A DNA stretch of 64,000 nt from Alteromonas sp. KC3 (GTDB lineage Bacteria; Pseudomonadota; Gammaproteobacteria; Enterobacterales; Alteromonadaceae), in contig NZ_AP024235.1 in the NCBI RefSeq assembly GCF_016756315.1, positions 496,001 to 560,000 on the forward strand, written 5' to 3'. This document shows positions 62,870 through 64,000 of this stretch, one piece after another (the first letter of the stretch is position 1; every line of letters starts with the position of its first letter). The position numbers were made by a program, and so were the translations under genes. The notes below the pieces were generated by a model that made no database searches, was not told the DNA's origin, and saw only the letters and a program-made list of their open reading frames with translations.

Positions 62870-64000
62870 GACACAATGACTCCCTGTGAAATGCTAGCCT
62901 CCGCATTCTCGTGGGTTAACTTTTCAGCCAGAGCCATAATTAGTTTGTTCAATACTAAATCAATTTGGAGGCTAGCATGAACAAACATAGCATGATTTTT
63001 ATCGGATTGGATACGCATAAAGAGTTTCACGAAGTTGCTTATTGTGAAGAACAGCGTGGCGCGTCGCCCGTTCATTATGGTCGTATTCCCTCCTCTAAGG
63101 TCTGTGTCAAAAAGCTTATTCGCCAGTTTGAATCTAAATATCCTGGTGCAACACTTCACGTTGTTTATGAGGCTGGCCCTTGTGGCTATTGGATTTATCG
63201 TCTGATAACGAGCTTGGGACACTGTTGCTATGTTGTGGCACCGTCTCTTATCCCGAAAAAGCCAGGAGAGCGAATTAAAACCGACCGACGAGATGCGCTT
63301 AAGCTCGTTAGGTCACTAAAGTCTGAAGACCTTACACCCATCTATGTGCCCGAGCCGGAAGATGAAGCTGTGCGGGATTTATCTCGAGCTCGAGAAGCAG
63401 CAATGAAGGATTTAAAAGAAGCGAAGTACCAGCTTAAAGCTTTACTATTGCGAAACAACATACGCTATGAAGGTACGGCCAACTGGTCGAAGAAACACCT
63501 TCGCTGGCTCACGGAATTGATATTGCCTCACCCGGCCCAGCAAATTGTCTTACAAGAACAATTGCAAACCATAGAAGAGCGTATCCGGCGACTGGAAAGG
63601 CTCGACAATGAGTTAACCCACCATGTACACCAATGGCGTTATTATCCGGTAGTGAAAGCCGTTCAGGCGATGCGAGGTGTTCGATTGCTCGTTGCTGTTG
63701 GAGTGGTGGCAGAGCTTGGTGATTTACAGCGTTTTGACCATCCAAGAAAACTCATGGCGTATTTAGGTTTAGTCCCCAGCGAACAATCATCAGGCGGAAA
63801 GCGACACTTAGGAGCCATTACAAAAGCAGGAAATGGCCGAGCACGGCGTTTACTGATTGAGGGGGCGCACAGCTACCGTTATCCGGCTAACGTCTCTACT
63901 GAATTACAGTTAAGGCAGGAAGGCTTACCTAAAGACATCGTCGATATCGCTTGGAAAGCACAGCTTCGCTTGTGCAAACGCTATCAGCGCATGAGTAAAA
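62870..64000 (+). mobile_element. IS-B copy 3, cut by the window edge
   Basis: The left end and first 1,131 bp match copies 1 and 2. The left flank TGGTGTATA is the same as for copy 1. The right end is outside the window. Confidence 0.92.
62977..64000 (+). CDS. IS110-family transposase (IS-B copy 3), partial
   Basis: The first 341 codons of the 384-aa enzyme are visible with all catalytic residues. The window ends at MSK in YQRMSKKGK. ATG follows GGAGG as in the other copies. Confidence 0.93.
   Translation, partial: MNKHSMIFIGLDTHKEFHEVAYCEEQRGASPVHYGRIPSSKVCVKKLIRQFESKYPGATLHVVYEAGPCGYWIYRLITSLGHCCYVVAPSLIPKKPGERIKTDRRDALKLVRSLKSEDLTPIYVPEPEDEAVRDLSRAREAAMKDLKEAKYQLKALLLRNNIRYEGTANWSKKHLRWLTELILPHPAQQIVLQEQLQTIEERIRRLERLDNELTHHVHQWRYYPVVKAVQAMRGVRLLVAVGVVAELGDLQRFDHPRKLMAYLGLVPSEQSSGGKRHLGAITKAGNGRARRLLIEGAHSYRYPANVSTELQLRQEGLPKDIVDIAWKAQLRLCKRYQRMSK

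Larger units (their letters stand above)
41087..64000 (-). mobile_element. Distal part of a chromosomal integron cassette array
   Basis: About 32 attC-like sites of 80-117 bp are spaced by single small genes almost all on the minus strand. Each starts a few bases after a GTTRRRY-type core and ends in the next attC. This polarity puts attI and the integrase to the right of 64,000, outside the window. Sites are decayed at the left end and intact further right. Five IS110-family insertions, two duplicated cassettes and five copies of one gene-less cassette mark recent activity. Confidence 0.9.

Noticed and set aside
41087..64000. Integron integrase within the window
   Set aside because: No tyrosine recombinase frame is present; cassette polarity places it to the right.

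Overview
The window looks like chromosome of a marine gammaproteobacterium, most likely Alteromonas or a close relative. This is inferred from protein content (purEK next to tRNA-Thr, DUF2065 (yjeT) next to purA, two-domain NagZ/NamZ/MurQ, many porin and periplasmic genes) and moderate GC. No rRNA is present to confirm it.

Region 1 (1-41 kb) is ordinary chromosome. In order it holds purE (3' end) and purK, tRNA-Thr(TGT), a PCu(A)C copper chaperone, Dps, a PQQ sugar dehydrogenase, an S9 peptidase, a Mpo1-like protein, CnoX, DUF2065 and purA, an aldehyde dehydrogenase, gamma-glutamyltransferase, an NhaC-type antiporter, a murein-recycling cluster (secreted NagZ, MscS, NamZ, MurQ, then alr), YitT, a Rof-like protein, a porin/binding-protein/alginate-export-like trio, an Nramp transporter, glyA and a LysR regulator. 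From about 34.6 to 41 kb nearly everything is a small minus-strand singleton (PhnA, GNAT, DUF3703, MAPEG, MBOAT-like, GFA, lipoproteins).

Region 2 (about 41.1 kb to the right edge) is the distal part of a chromosomal integron. I count about 32 attC-like sites. Almost all cassette genes are on the minus strand, with their attC at the lower-coordinate (3') end, so attI and the integrase should lie to the right, beyond 64,000. The leftmost sites (41.1-42.4 kb) are decayed; those further right are intact, and some cassettes are duplicated with almost no change. Cargo is mostly small membrane proteins and lipoproteins of unknown role, plus a complete signal peptidase II (lspA), an NTF2-like protein, a ParD/RelE-type toxin-antitoxin pair on the plus strand with its own promoter/operator, an IS3-family remnant, and five copies of an approximately 230-bp cassette with no convincing gene.

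Two IS110-family (IS1111-like) elements sit in attC sites. IS-A (1,595 bp, two copies) is inserted at the core site at the high-coordinate end of attC. IS-B (1,581 bp, two full copies and one cut by the window edge) is inserted at the other core site, next to the integrase crossover point. Neither makes a target duplication. Both have a short left end and a long structured non-coding right end, where IS1111-group elements are expected to encode a bridge (guide) RNA. In IS-B that segment contains 10 nt identical to one strand of its own insertion site, spanning the junction. In IS-A a hairpin loop displays the attC core heptamer. Two elements using opposite ends of the integron recombination site, each with a candidate guide RNA, is the most interesting feature of the window.
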